Of a stretch of 48,014 bases of DNA, positions 13,862 through 31,991 are shown piece by piece (position 1 is the first letter of the stretch; every line of letters begins with the position of its first letter). The stretch lies in the NCBI GenBank assembly GCA_946803715.1, contig CAMPET010000156.1:88344-136357 (forward strand), given 5' to 3'. A model generated the notes under the pieces. The model made no database searches, was not told the origin of the DNA, and was given only the letters and a program-made list of their open reading frames with translations. Both the position numbers and the translations under genes were made by a program. This DNA is from Beroe ovata. Taxonomy: Eukaryota; Ctenophora; Nuda; Beroida; Beroidae.

Positions 13862-13879
13862 ACACTGTCCACTCCTCAG
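12399..13879. other. non-coding, CA-repeat region with two Ns
   Basis: No exon could be supported. About 12560-13140 is of mixed composition with short open frames I do not recognise. From about 13190 to 13858 it is dominated by CA/ACAC microsatellite blocks with TACACAGTAGG variants, broken by Ns at 13348 and 13825. The missing first-half exon of the IRF DNA-binding domain would be expected around here. Confidence 0.6.
13195..13858. repeat. compound (CA)n microsatellite
   Basis: Several CA-rich tracts (13195-13350, 13470-13700, 13700-13858) interrupted by about 120 bases of unique sequence after 13350. The higher-order variant TACACACAGTAGGTA recurs. Single Ns at 13348 and 13825 mark contig joins inside the repeat. 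Confidence 0.9.
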
Positions 13880-15341
13880 GTAGGTACAAAGCAGATGCTC
13901 CACCACAGTATAAGGTTTGGAAAGCAACGCTGAGGAACGGTCTCCATAAACACCCCCAGATACAGGAAATGAAGGAGCTTGGCAAACAGGGATGCTACAG
14001 AGCGTACAAGATACTGGGTGAGTGACGAGTGTCCGTGGTGATGTGCAAATAACTTGTTATTCAAACTTTCATCGCTTGCCATTTGCCAATATCCAGCACT
14101 TGAAAACTCCCCAACTTGTGCAAATTACCTTCGTTTCCCCAGTTCCTATTAACTCTGTGAGAGACAGAAAGGTTGCTCCACAAAGAAAATCTTCCTCCGA
14201 CTCATATATAATGGTAAGGGTGCTCGCAACTTACACAATGTGTAAACTGGGATGCATATCAACCCATCCTATCTATCGATTATCACTATGTTTCCAGTGG
14301 ATAATTCTGCATCAAACCACTAGAGCATCACTTGTCATCCCAGGGCCCACCTCCGTCGCATTGTGGCAGTGATCCTAAGACTCCCACAAACAGCCTACTT
14401 TCCCCTGCCTCAATGATCAGTTCCCCTCCACTCACTCCCTCCACTCCCACTATGAGTGAAAGTGGAAGTGTCAAAGGGAGGAGTCCTCAGGATGGGAAAT
14501 CCCTAGATGTACGTATGCGGGATGTTTCAGTTTTACACACCAGGCGGTAGCGTAAGCAATTTTGGCGCTGTACACGGATAGGCAGGATAGATTCTGTGTC
14601 AGCACTTAGAAACAACAATTGCATCGCGTCGTTTCCGCGATTAGATGACTACACCTGTGATAAGTTTAACACATCCCAGGGCTCTGTGTTTTCTCCTCTA
14701 TCCACGTTTAGTCCCGGTGTTGCCATGGATACGGAGTACCCTAGTGAGTTGGAGATGAGCCCTGCATCGAGTGTTGTCACTACGGTGGATGTTGTCAGCA
14801 ACTACAACGACAACAACCCCACATCCGCACACCACATCAGGAGCGCTAGTGGAACTGTCCTATCGGACATCGAGGAATTGCTGAAACAGGCAGGAGTGAG
14901 TGAGGGAGGGGGAATCTATCTGTCTATAGTCGAGTTGATTTTCTGCCTGACTTGTTGTTTGACAAATTGATTAGCTTGTCTGTCAAGTTTATCTTCTGTC
15001 AAATGATTTGATAACGACGATATCTTATGTCGTTCAGGTCTCACCGCCAAATACTGACACACCAGATGCTGATATCCCAGCAGGAGATGACAACTTTGAT
15101 TGCATCAGTGATATGCTCATCAATGGGGTAATTTAAATCATCATTTTTTATCTCATGCTGATAGCAATCCTGCATCTATATTTACCGAGCGATATGATTC
15201 ACCATTCAACAGAAAACTTTCAGGAATTTCTCAGCAATACAACAGCGTCACCAGTGACAAATTCATCAACACCGTTTGCAACTTCGAGGGAACAATATCA
15301 GCCCAACTTGCCGCAACAACAACAGCAACCACAACAACAGC

Positions 15342-15384
<43 letters not shown>

Positions 15385-18018
15385 TAGCTTGCAGCAACAA
15401 AATGATCAGTTCAAACGACCATCAATACCTAGAAAGCAGGGAGCAGCAAAGAACTTTTTCCCGTCAAATTTACATCAGCAAGGTGCCACAATGAATGTCA
15501 CAGATCATATAACCCACCAGAAGCGTTACAATCAGCAAATTTTGCAGCATCCCGATCTCCAACAAGGGAAACAATTAGCGATGCCTCAGCAACAGCAACC
15601 ACAACTTCAGCAACAGCAACTTCAGCAACAGCAAGTGCAATATCTGCAGCAACAAACACAACAACAACAAATTCAACATCCACAACAGCAGCAACATTTC
15701 AAGAACATGCCTCAGCTACACCCAGCCCCGCTCACGTTACAGCAACAATTCCTCCTGCAAGAACGCCGGAAACAGCAACAGTACCACAACGAATCTAAGG
15801 ACAAACGCAGTCCTGATACAGTCGTGTCTCATCCTAGTTTAAATCATGAACAAAATCAGAAACTTGCCGAGCTGAAGAAACAGCGAGAAACCCTTAAAAA
15901 ACCTATTTCTGCCATTCCGGTTTCCGTATCCGAACAATCGAAGGTTGATGAACTGCCGATACAAGAGCTGCTGGGACCTGCAACGGAACCTAGGCGACTT
16001 GGAAAACGACCTCGACTCGAATCGAACGCCGATCTGTCAACAGAGGTAACATATTTTGTGTGTTCATCTATTTTAAGAATGAGGGGACTTTGTACAACTG
16101 CTCTACTATGGGTGTAAGGGTTGTTGGTTATTCGTCTATTTCAGTATCACATCTCATTAACTGTGGCGCGGTCCCTGTAATGTAGATTTGTTCAAGTGAG
16201 ACGCAATGACATTCTTGTAAGAAAGTTGAAGTGTTCTGTCAGCTGAATTCGAATTTGCGCGGCGCGTCGCATTCAGGACGACAGTACATCAACTTGCCGA
16301 CGCGCAATCACTACCATCGCGGGAGATACCTGAGTTGTTGCTTTGAAAATTTAAGTCCGACATGCAAGTGGAATGTATAATTGGAAGCTAATTTTGAAAG
16401 AAACAACCATCTATAACTGATAACCGAAAACACATTTTGTCAATTACAATTACCACATGATCAATTACACATTCCATTTCCGTGATCCGTTTATTAAGTT
16501 CTCAAATTTTTTCAGGGACTCAACACCGTGGTAGACTACCTAGCGAAACTCAAGGAGCTTGGTCTACCTAAGAAACAGAGTAAGTTGCCATATCATCGCT
16601 ACTTCATATGCTCTTTCCACATATTGGCCGTATACAATCTAAACAGAGCCATCAAACAAGTCGTTAGGAATAGGTCGCTCGTTTCAATTATTCTCTTTGT
16701 TACAGGCCCAAACAGTATGGCTATCACAATATATTACAAGACAGTGGGTGTTGCGGCGTATGGAATTAGCAACCCTGTTGGAGCACGTCTCTACTACTGT
16801 TCAAATCAGCGAGTACAGGTCCTTTTTATATAGACTCATAGACAATATGTTAAACTACACAGTTAAACAGTTAGCAATCCATCTTGTGTACTTGTATAGA
16901 CCATGTTTTGACTATCATCGTCGAAACACAACTGTCAGTAGTTGAACATTGAGAATGTGAATTCCATATGTCGAGCAGTAGTTCAGATTTGTCCTTGCTA
17001 CTCACTATAAGGGTGGAACATCGCTCACACACACACACACACACACANNNNNNNNNNNNNNNNNNNNNNNNNNNNNNNNNNNNNNNACACACACACACAC
17101 ACACATACAAAATCAACACATATTCACATATACACACACACACACAATATCTCTGCAGGTCACTGACGAGAAGACAACCAATGAGTTGTACGGACCGCAG
17201 GACGCCACACAGATCTGTATGCCGTGGTGCAGGGACAACACGCCCACTCAGACTCTTCTCGGCACGCTGACGCGGGGCGTGATACTCCAGGAGGATCAGG
17301 GGGACATATTCGCCACGCGGCTCTGCCAGTGTGCCGTGTTCTTTGGGGACAAGAGGGGCGTGCTCACTAAACTGGAGAGGTACGGGGGAGGGAGAGGGGT
17401 TAAAAATTGATATGTTGTGGCTGTGCTTCAATTGCTATAGTGGCAACTTGCCACAGTGACAATTGGCTATTATATTCAGGGGCCAGAGAGTGAAGATATT
17501 CGACTTCAAGACCCGGTTTCTCTCGCTCTATTTCCAGCACTTGCAGTGTCAGAATGGTGGGGCTAGTCAAGGGGAAACAGTTCTTGACCCGTTTCCAGAT
17601 CCAGACGTCATGCTTAGCTTTGGACAGCGGTGGGATGACAGGAGACCCATAGAGAACACTCTCATTTGGGCGAAAGTGAGTTCTCTCTCTTCTCATTCTG
17701 CTTCCACGAATGTAGGAATATTGACTTTGAGCCATGCTCAAATTCAGTGAGCCATGCTATCAGTAATATCAGAGCTATGCTATCAGTGATAAGCATTTAG
17801 CATAGCTCATCTCTGATAGTGTAGATTGTATAGTGCGGAATCCCCACTGACTCACTGAGTGATATCCACAGGTGATACACATGCAGTCTCGGCAACTCAC
17901 TCTTGACTTCACCCAACTCTTCCCTCCCCCTCCCCCAATTGCTAACGAGGATTGCATACAGTTCTCAGAGTCAGATCCTTATGACAGACTTGCAGATGCC
18001 TTCAGTCTCGCACTCTGA
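13880..18018 (+). CDS. interferon regulatory factor family protein, 5' partial
   Basis: Transcription factor of the IRF family. Exons: 13880-14017, 14143-14213, 14344-14512, 14603-14895, 15038-15127, 15224-16045, 16516-16579, 16706-16818, 17159-17379, 17480-17675, 17872-18018 (TGA); all phases agree, about 773 residues. Exon 1 is the second half of the DNA-binding domain: GRYKADAPPQYKVWKATLRN...GCYRAYKIL (family PDPxxWKxxFRCALN...YRVYRIL). A Ser/Pro and poly-Gln linker of over 400 residues follows. The last exons form a full IRF-association domain: AITIYYKTVGVAAYGISNPVGARLYY, LYGPQDATQICMPW, LLGTLTRGVILQ, DIFATRLCQCAVFFG, VKIFDFKTRFLSLYFQ. IAD-bearing IRFs dimerise or bind partners through this module. 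Missing: the tryptophan-rich first half of the DBD, either lost in the CA-repeat gap or unrecognised. The intron 16819-17158 contains the 39-base N run and a weak donor. Confidence 0.9.
15311..15384 (+). repeat. CAA/CAG polyglutamine tract in IRF exon
   Basis: About 25 glutamine codons, nearly pure CAA in the central part, inside the IRF exon 15224-16045. The surrounding exon has several shorter Q runs (about 15590-15700). Long triplet tracts like this usually vary in length between alleles. Confidence 0.95.
16046..16515. other. IRF intron, CpG-rich part
   Basis: Intron between the poly-Q exon and the next IRF exon. A CpG-rich patch at about 16255-16325 (GCGCGGCGCGTCGC) stands out from AT-rich surroundings. 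No exon is seen. Confidence 0.5.
17025..17150. repeat. (AC)n microsatellite with N run
   Basis: AC repeat flanking a 39-base gap (17048-17086) in the last large IRF intron. The true length is unknown. Confidence 0.9.
17758..17820. repeat. hairpin in IRF intron
   Basis: Arms GAGCTATGCTA and TAGCATAGCTC around a centre containing CTATCAGTGATA, in the intron 17676-17871. It shares the central motif with the FAK intron hairpin at 2824-2850. Confidence 0.6.
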
Positions 18019-19459
18019 GATTCATGTACAACTACATTGTACATTGTACACGCCATGATTGTGCATTGTACAAGTTGTGCTCACAAGATACAGGCCAATT
18101 ATCTCGAAAACTTCAAGTTCAATGTTGACAGATGACATGTATTATGACAGACAGTTCCCTTGAATGTGGGAATACTGGAAATGGTGGTTCTGGTTGTTTG
18201 TTGTTTTTAGCATTTGCAGATCGATTTGATTATTTTCAAGGTTTAACTTTAATATTCGTGTAAATAGTATACTTTTTTGATATTTCCTACATTTTTAAAA
18301 ATGGCATATGCCAGTCGCTCACTGATTCGAATTTCTCAGTTCGGAAACGAAAAACGAGTAGAATCCTCGGCCTTTTTAACTACAATTCCTGTCGAGGTTA
18401 AACAGACCTTTTAAAAATTATAGTGTCCTATAATAGTTAATGTTCAGATTTGACTTTATTGAGCACTTCGATAGAAAAGATATCTCCCTATTTTGAACTT
18501 GAAGGATTTTGCCCATTATTGAAAATTAATTATTTGGATTACTTTTGATGACATGATATGCTGAGACGAATGATTATATGATTTGTGATTTCATCAATTA
18601 GAAATTTCAGAAGAGAAAATGGTACGATTATTATTTGCATGATGTCAATTTATCATTAATATTTTTAGCTCGCATGTGATTGATTCAAAGTTGATATGAA
18701 ATGATTAATGATTATACTGTTGATTTATCGCAATATATTTGAGACAAATCAAAATTGTATTTATTATACCTACTTTATTTATGAAAACTTGAAACCACGC
18801 GATTTTTATATTGTCAGATCGTTGGAAATGAAATAGGGTCAAAAGATGGTCACCAGGGGTGTTCAAAAAACACTTTTCGTCCCCAATTGTTCCCAGACTG
18901 TTGTCAGGATTTGCCTTTGGGGCTACTGAAACCACAGAAAAAAATTGTATTGCCAACGATCCATCGGGAAACACTGGCTCCTGCCACGCCCTTTTCGGCG
19001 TATTCCTTATACGCCATATTGATTTAAAAGAAATGAAAGGATAGAAATTCCAATTCCATAACCTGGTTTGGTTTAGGGCGGTTTAACACAAATATGGAGC
19101 ATTTTTTACCGCCCTAATATAAATGCTGGTGCTCATCTGTATCGACTATCGAGTGGAAGTACGAAACATTTGTAATTGATCAATTGCATCTTTTACCGAA
19201 CTAAATGTAAAACGCCTTAGAGTTAGTTGAAATCGCCATCTTCGCTCGTATCATGCCTATGCCCTATGTAATTGTACTCTAAATCTTATTCAGGTGACTA
19301 GTGTGACTCACCACAATGTCTCTCAGTCTCACTGAGGCAAAGTCTCCCCGCGCAAAAATAGTAATACAATTACATGAATACACTGTCTCATCTCCTCCAG
19401 TTCAATCCTCACTGACAGTGACACTAACAGTGATGAGTGACGTACTTGCTCAGTCCCGA
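18019..19459. other. intergenic between convergent IRF and GPCR genes
   Basis: No coding region is supported. 18026-18080 has repeated TTGTACA/ATTGTAC half-palindromes, probably in the IRF 3' UTR. 19073-19117 is a short foldback with 10-base arms (TTAGGGCGGT / its complement). The rest is AT-rich. Confidence 0.55.
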
Positions 19460-20882
19460 TCAGACGTGTTCTGTTGTCGCATGCAGACAGTGGGAGCTGT
19501 CCTTGTTTCCCAGCAAACAACTCCCCCACTGCGCTATCTGCTCCCTAACACTTCGTGTTGTCAGGAGGTACGCTACTGGTGACAGTCCTGTTGACACCAC
19601 CAGCACACTCCACATGATATCCACTGCTAACACCACCTCGCCGGATTGACACCCGTAAAACAACTCCGGGTAGAGGGCCTGGGGGATCCACGGAACCGTG
19701 GACAGGATGCTCAGACCGAGGATTATGAGGATTGACCACGGCACCCGAGCTCTCTCCCTCTTCTCTGATTTCCCGGCTGCCACCGTGGTGTCAAGTGGCG
19801 CATCTTCAGCTACCGTGCTGGTGCCACCCACGGAAGGAGCTCTGAGACCTCCGGACGATGTGGTCTTGGTTCTGACTTCACTCTCGGCTCTGAATGCATT
19901 GTGCCGGGTAATTATCCGGTATATGAGGCCGTACAGGATGATCACTGCAAATGGAGGGAATACGAAGCCGAGAGAGATGAAGAGAGCGTAGAATGTGGCA
20001 CAGGAGGTGCCGGCATCAGCGTAGCGGCACTGTGTTATGCCGCCTTGGGTGTAGAGGGTATATCCACATAGCCCAAAATTGGGAAGAAGTGAGAGCAATG
20101 TTGCAGCAACTATCAGGAGACCGAAACCTGCGGATTTAATTTTAAGTGTGAAAGATGAAATTCTGAAAGTGAAATATAACTGGAGGAATAAATGTCTAAA
20201 GTCAAATCTCAGGAATTCAGCTGATAATCGTACCTGCTATTTGCCTTGTCGTAGTGAGTACACTTCTCCATTCCATTGGGTATCTGAGGAAGAAGTATCT
20301 GACCACTGTGATAGCCAGGACAGCATACCCAGGTAGAATCATGCCCACTGCTTGCACAGGTCCTGTCACTAAACACGACTCCTCCGTTTCATTGAACAGC
20401 TGCGAGGAGAGGAGGGAGAGGAGGAGGGTGGCAGCGAGGAATAGCTGGCACGAGGCGTAGAACAGCACGGAGAGGTATATTTTGAGGAGTGGACGGAGGA
20501 GAGTGAGGATAGCGTAGATGAGGAATATGCTGGAGAGGAGGAGCAGGATGAAGCTGGGGATGTAGACAATCTGGACGAGTAGTCCTGTGTCATATGAGAT
20601 ACCGCCCCGTACACTCAGCTCACACGACGTGCCGTTCTCCAGCTCCTCACGGCTCCGGAAAGGGTTGAGGATGTGCCCCACTTCCTCCTCCACACTGGAA
20701 GTGGGATCGGTGGGAGTTGAGGTGACGTGGTGACCCGTGAATTCCCCGAATATCAGGTCTATGGGACTGATAGAGGTGCTAGCCGGCTCAGATGTCCTCA
20801 GTTCAGTGCTAGGAGTGCGCAGTCCAGTGGTAGCAGTACGTAGCCCAATCTCAACTGTACTCAGAGTCTCCAGTGAACCCAT
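19460..20882 (-). CDS. class A-like seven-transmembrane GPCR, orphan
   Basis: Exons 20234-20882 and 19460-20127 on the minus strand, joined in phase, give 438 residues. The ATG at 20882 directly follows a 5' UTR acceptor (TTTCCAG|GTC). An extracellular N-terminus of about 100 residues is Ser/Thr-rich, has a repeated LRT motif (GLRTATTGLRTPSTELRTSE) and an NGT glycosylation site. Then come TM1 (VYIPSFILLLLSSIFL, about 105-129), TM2 (YLSVLFYASCQLFLAATLL), TM3 (GMILPGYAVLAITVVRY), TM4 after the intron (FGLLIVAATLLSLLP), TM5 (FISLGFVFPPFAVIILYG), TM6 (WSILIILGLSILSTVPWIP) and TM7 (VLVVSTGLSPVAYLLTT). The DRY motif is VRY and NPxxY is SPVAY, both plausible family variants. Intracellular loop 3 is basic, and the tail has Cys residues that could be palmitoylated. 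The ligand cannot be inferred. Confidence 0.83.
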
Positions 20883-22977
20883 GACCTGGAAATAAGGCTT
20901 TGTGAGAATAGAATTAGAATATACCTCAAACCCTATCCCGGTACTTAATAACAATCAATTCCTGGTCAAGAATAAGAAAACGTCTGATCCATTTTCAGCA
21001 ACTGATGGCACTGAAAAAAAAACAAAATAAATTGCACTTCCGTGAACAATGAAACTTAAATAGGCCAACTAGGTCGAACTACTACTAAAAATTTTAAGAT
21101 AGATTACGCAATTTTTCAATCGATTTTCCACAATATTTTCGTTTTTATTTCAAAATTGATAATGTAATTGAGTTGAATAGCCTTTCAGCTAGGAATTCAA
21201 CCTAGCGACCTGGCATCAAGTCTTGATTTCCGTTGTGAAATTATCTTGTTTTTTAGATCTAATAACACAACTAAAATGACGGAATAAGTATCACATGTCC
21301 CCTATGACTCATGATAATGGAATCTGCGATTGTTACATTACCATCCACCAGTAACAATGGTTGGCATTCTCCTTCCGAGACATATGGATAATGAATCGTC
21401 ATTCAGGAAATTAAAATGGCTCTACAGTCTGAAACTGTTATTTAATTTTGATTTTATCTGGGATATAAAACTGTAGGTATGAAGATTGACGTGAGTCTAC
21501 ATACAACCAATCATCTAAATTTTAGATTCAAGCGGGATATAAAGTAGAAGCGTTTTCTACTATATGGCCAGGTGCTTATATGTGCCATGCAGGTCTATCC
21601 AGGTCGGAGTTTGACGTCGGTCTTGTGCCCTTCATGCGTTCATCTCATTGCATCAGTGGGTGATCTAGAAACCCTTAATTGAAACATGCAGCAAACTAAA
21701 GATTAGACATGAATTTGTCGCTATGAAATAATACCACAAACGAACCAAATCCGAGCCACTAGTGTGTAAATCAGGAAATCTGAGAACACATTCAGATACC
21801 AAGTTTAAACACTTTCTCTCAAGATAATGCCGGCTACCCCTGGGCGATGAACATGTCATGAATCACATTATTTTTACAGGTGTTTTTATACATGATTTTA
21901 TCTTATCTCATGCTGATTATTCACTACTCCATCATATCAATGTATCATTGCATCATTTCATACACTGAGTTTGGTCACTTGACAGTTATGAAAGATCACG
22001 CATTCAAGCACCTACTCAAATTCTAGTTTTCTCTTGGTACTGCTGATGATTTCAATGACCATTTTTAGAACTGTCAGCTAGTCCCCAAAAGAGCATGAAA
22101 TCAGACAACTGTCAACAATTTCAACAAGGTAAGAGGTTAGTAACTTAGTGAATACTGAGAAAGAGTCCCGTGATTGTTGATCTTGAGACTATGCATCAGT
22201 ATAGGGAGACTATGTATAGGGAGACTATGTAGGGAGACTATGTATAGGGAGACTATGTAGGGAGACTATGTATAGGGAGACTATGTATAGGGAGACTATG
22301 TATAGGGAGACTATGTATCAGTATAGGGAGCCTCTCCGTGCCTAGGGTGAACTGCTAGATGCTTCCGGGGGAATTTTCACATGAACCCTGTTCCTGATAA
22401 TTACAAAGTCAAGCTATTTTGTTGGATTACTATACCATGTCAACATGTTTGTGTCACCATAGAAATAACATACTCAATATAATTTGCTCCTAATGGATAA
22501 CGGCCACCGCATCCCACTCACTGTTTTCAGTAGCAAGGTGTGTTGTTCCCAAGGCAACAGCTATTTAAAGCAGGTAACACTATCTGTCATCATAGGGTGG
22601 CTGTTTGAAGGGTTACCATGGTGACTAAATAGCTGGTAAACGGTATTGTCATACTGGAATTGCTCGGCGTTAGTCTACCCAAGAAAGTGGGGGGAGCCAG
22701 GGATAATTTCTCATGGGAAGAATAAAACAGGTATTGTTCATTGGGCAATGATGATCATGGTTTTGATCCCTCATTACTGCCAATCATCAACAGATGAACA
22801 TAATATGGGGATGAAGTGAAGTTATCTTGATATCAACCAATGTTGCATAATTCATCAACGGACAAATTGCCCTGTAACTAAATAGCCCCCCCGTTGCTAT
22901 ACGGCAGGTGGTATACAGAGTGGCATGTGGCGTGTGTGACTCATGATAAGCTGTGACCCAGGGGGCGCTGCGAGACA
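20883..22977. other. intergenic, GPCR 5' side to tubulin A
   Basis: No gene is supported. It holds the presumed GPCR leader and promoter near 20890-21050, a minisatellite at 22200-22328 and, towards the end, the upstream region of tubulin gene A. Confidence 0.55.
22200..22328. repeat. 15-bp minisatellite
   Basis: About nine tandem copies of TATAGGGAGACTATG, some shortened to 13 bases (TAGGGAGACTATG). It lies in the intergenic region between the GPCR and the tubulin cluster. Confidence 0.95.
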
Positions 22978-22978
22978 C

Positions 22979-22984
22979 TATAAG
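22979..22984 (+). promoter_or_regulatory. TATA-like box of tubulin gene A
   Basis: TATAAG lies 94 bases upstream of the tubulin A start codon, after a GC-rich stretch (GGGGGCGCTGCG). The spacing suits a transcription start at roughly 23010. Confidence 0.5.
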
Positions 22985-23072
22985 TGTACGAGACCGTTAA
23001 CTCTCAGCTCATTCACAAACTATCGTGTTAGATTTTCGTTGCCCGTAAATTTCAACAATCTAAACAACAACC

Positions 23073-24818
<1,746 letters not shown>

Positions 24819-25955
24819 ATGCCTGAAGTGATAGATTCTGACGAACTTACAGATTTCCAACAAGGAAAGATCCTTCATCTCAAATCCAAATATTATCATT
24901 CATGTTTCGTATTTGCAGTTCAACTTCATGTGTTTGTAGAGCTATGATTTAATATTTGTTCAAACTGTTGTTTTAGTTGTACTACAGAACTGCCGAGATG
25001 AAGCGATAGCTTGAACTGTATTGCGTTGTTTTTGGCTGTATTTTCGAAATGAAACTATAGGTATCATGCTGAAAATACGGACCATGCATTGTCTTGCAAT
25101 TGCATACCAGCAACACAAATTTTGTAAAAACTCAACGGAAGTAACAAATTGAATAATACAATTACAATTAAATTGGACTCACCCAGGGATATCAAAGCAT
25201 CGCTACACTCTTATAAAACTGAGTGGGCATCTTTTCAACTTCTTTAAGTACTATATATTGGCTTCACAATTCGATGTTTCCTGAAAGTAAGACGGGTCAA
25301 TGAATGATTGTCATTTGCCGCTTATATTGGGGGTAAGGCAAAAAGTAATAAGAGGAATAGTTGGTAGAGCATTTTCACTTTCAGCTTTTTTCCAACCGAC
25401 GGAATTTTAGCAATAATTAAGCAACCTGCTTTTTTCAATTCGCGAAGTACTGCAATATTCATATTCATTAAACACCAGCGCAGCAGGGCGACTCATGATA
25501 TTGAGACGTACCAATATCGTTACTTCTTGTTAATGCAAGGATGCAGATTCCATAAATATGATAAAACCATAATTGCATTCTAACATGGTTCCCTCTCCTC
25601 TGGATACGCTCTAAGAGGGGCTCTAATGAAATTAAATCTCCCTGTACAGAGCTCTTAAAATGCCTTGATTCATGTCTTGTTCGTAACTTGCTGGGTTGCT
25701 GCCATGGTGACCAGCACATTACATTTCATCCATTAGATTTTAACGGTGTGCTAAGAGCTGCATTAAGGAGATCATTACATATGCTGAATGCGAATCAGCA
25801 TTCACTAACAATATACACGTGACTATGCCGCAACCAATGGGCAAGTATGATGATTCAATGCAAAGAAGGAAACAAGTCCAAAGGAGTCGCTTACCATTGC
25901 TCATTTCTCGATCACTTTGCTAGATTGTCGTTGCCCAAGACCGAAAATCTGAAAA
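24819..25955. repeat. tubulin A 3' flank / B promoter, duplicated block
   Basis: Non-coding spacer between tubulins A and B. It is closely similar, with small indels, to 29099-30232 between C and D, so the two gene pairs share their intergenic DNA. The last 130 bases form the promoter region and leader of B, with a CCAAT motif near 25827. Confidence 0.85.
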
Positions 25956-27733
<1,778 letters not shown>

Positions 27734-28460
27734 TTTCTCACTTCTTACTCGTACACGATTTTAATTTTTCGAGCATACAATAAAGTGAACTTAGAATTGG
27801 CCTATTTACAGAGATGGTACTGAAAAAGGAGACATTATAGATTTTGCTCACATTGTGTTAAGTATATTGCTGCATATTAATTATCAGAACATGATATTTT
27901 ATTGTGTTAGCAATTTTGGAACTGAGAATACCAAGCTAAACTTAGTTGACAATCACGAAGAAAGTAGATTTCAGATGTAACCTTTCCTTTGATTTTGAAC
28001 CAGTCAATAGTACCTCAAAAAGATTTAAGGTCATCAGCATTCAACAAAACTACTGGAAACTCAATAGCTCTTATTAAATAGTCAAAATGGTAATACGGAT
28101 TTAAATTGAAAGCATCTATAATCTTATGCTATCATCTGGTGAGTCCTTGAAGGAAAATTGCTAAGATAAAAATTCTTTCTCAATTAGAGCACCGCGAGTT
28201 TCAATTTCAAGTAGGGTAGAAGGGATGTTGAGCTATGAAATGAAATCATGACAAGAAATTCTCTGACGATTATCATGAATAGTGGAGAAGGCTGAAGAGT
28301 TAATATAAGGGGTCATGAGAAATATCGTTCATTGTTGCTCCTCGTCACTATCAATTATGGAATTTAGTTTTGTATTGATACAATGAAAATTCTTCATTCA
28401 GGAAAGTACTTGGTATAAACATATTTATTCTACAAATGTCAATTGAAATATCATGAATGT
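27734..28460. repeat. tubulin B 3' flank, matches D-E spacer
   Basis: Non-coding. It is related along its length to 31992-32700, which lies between genes D and E, and it stops at the N just where the end of an E-like gene would be expected. Confidence 0.85.
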
Positions 28461-28461
28461 N

Positions 28462-29098
<637 letters not shown>

Positions 29099-30232
29099 AT
29101 GCCTGAAGTGATAGATTCTGACGAACTTACAGATTTCCAACATGGAAAGATCCTTCATCTCAAATCCAAATATTATCATTCATGTTTCGTATTTGCAGTT
29201 CAACTTCATGTATTTGTAGAGCTATGATTTAATATTTGTTGAAACTGTTGTTTTACTTGTACTACAGAATTGCCGAGATGAAGCGATAGCTTAAGCTTTA
29301 TTGCGCTGTTTTTGGCTGTATTTTTGAAATGAAACAATAGGTATCATGCTGAAAATACGGACCATGCATTGTCTTGCACTTGCATACCAGCAACACAAAT
29401 GAAAAGAATTTGTTGAATTTTTACAAATTTTGTAAAAACTCAACAGAAGCAACAAATTAAATAATACAATTACAATTAAATTGGACTCACCCAAGGATAT
29501 CAAGCATCTTATCAACTTCTTTAAGTACTATATATTGGCTTCACAATTCGATGTTTCCTGAAAGTAAGACGGGTCAATGAATGATAGTCATATGGGGGGT
29601 TAGGCAAAAAGTAATAAGAGGAATTGTTGGTAGAGACTAGAGTATTTTCACTTTCAGCTTTTTTCCAACCGACGGAATTTTAGCAATAATTAAGCAACCT
29701 GCTTTTTTCAATTCGCAAGTACCGCAATATTCAAATTCATTCAACACCAGCGCAGCAGGGCGACTCATGATATTGGGACGTACCAATATCGTTACTTCTT
29801 GTTAATGCAAGGATGCAGATTCCGTAAATATGATAAAACCATAATTGCATTCTAACATGGTTCCCTCTCCTCTGGATACGCTCTAATGTCTAAGAGGGGC
29901 TCTAATGAAATTAAATCTCGATGTACAGAGCTCTCAAAATGCCTTGATTCATGTCTTGTTCGTAACTTGCTGGGTTGCTGCCATGGTGACCAGCACATTA
30001 CATTTCATCCATTAGATTTTAACGGTATGCAAAGAGCTGCATTAAGGAGATCATTACATATGCTGAATGCGAATCAGCATTCACTAACAATACACGTGAC
30101 TATGCCGCAACCAATGGGCAAGTATGATGATTCAATGCAAAGAAGGAAACAAATCCAAAGGAGTCGCTTACCATTGCTCATTTCTCGATCACTTTGCTAA
30201 ATTGTCGTTGCCCAAGACCAAAAATCTGAAAA
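29099..30232. repeat. tubulin C 3' flank / D promoter, duplicated block
   Basis: Counterpart of 24819-25955, with small insertions and deletions (for example an added GAAAAGAATTTGTTGAATTT-like segment near 29400). No coding sequence is supported; the 104-codon frame at 29886 has no counterpart in the sister block. Confidence 0.85.

Positions 30233-31991
<1,759 letters not shown>

Noticed and set aside
13149-13985. Several frames of Thr-His or Cys-Val repeats on both strands
   Set aside because: Translations of the CA repeat in different frames; some cross Ns.
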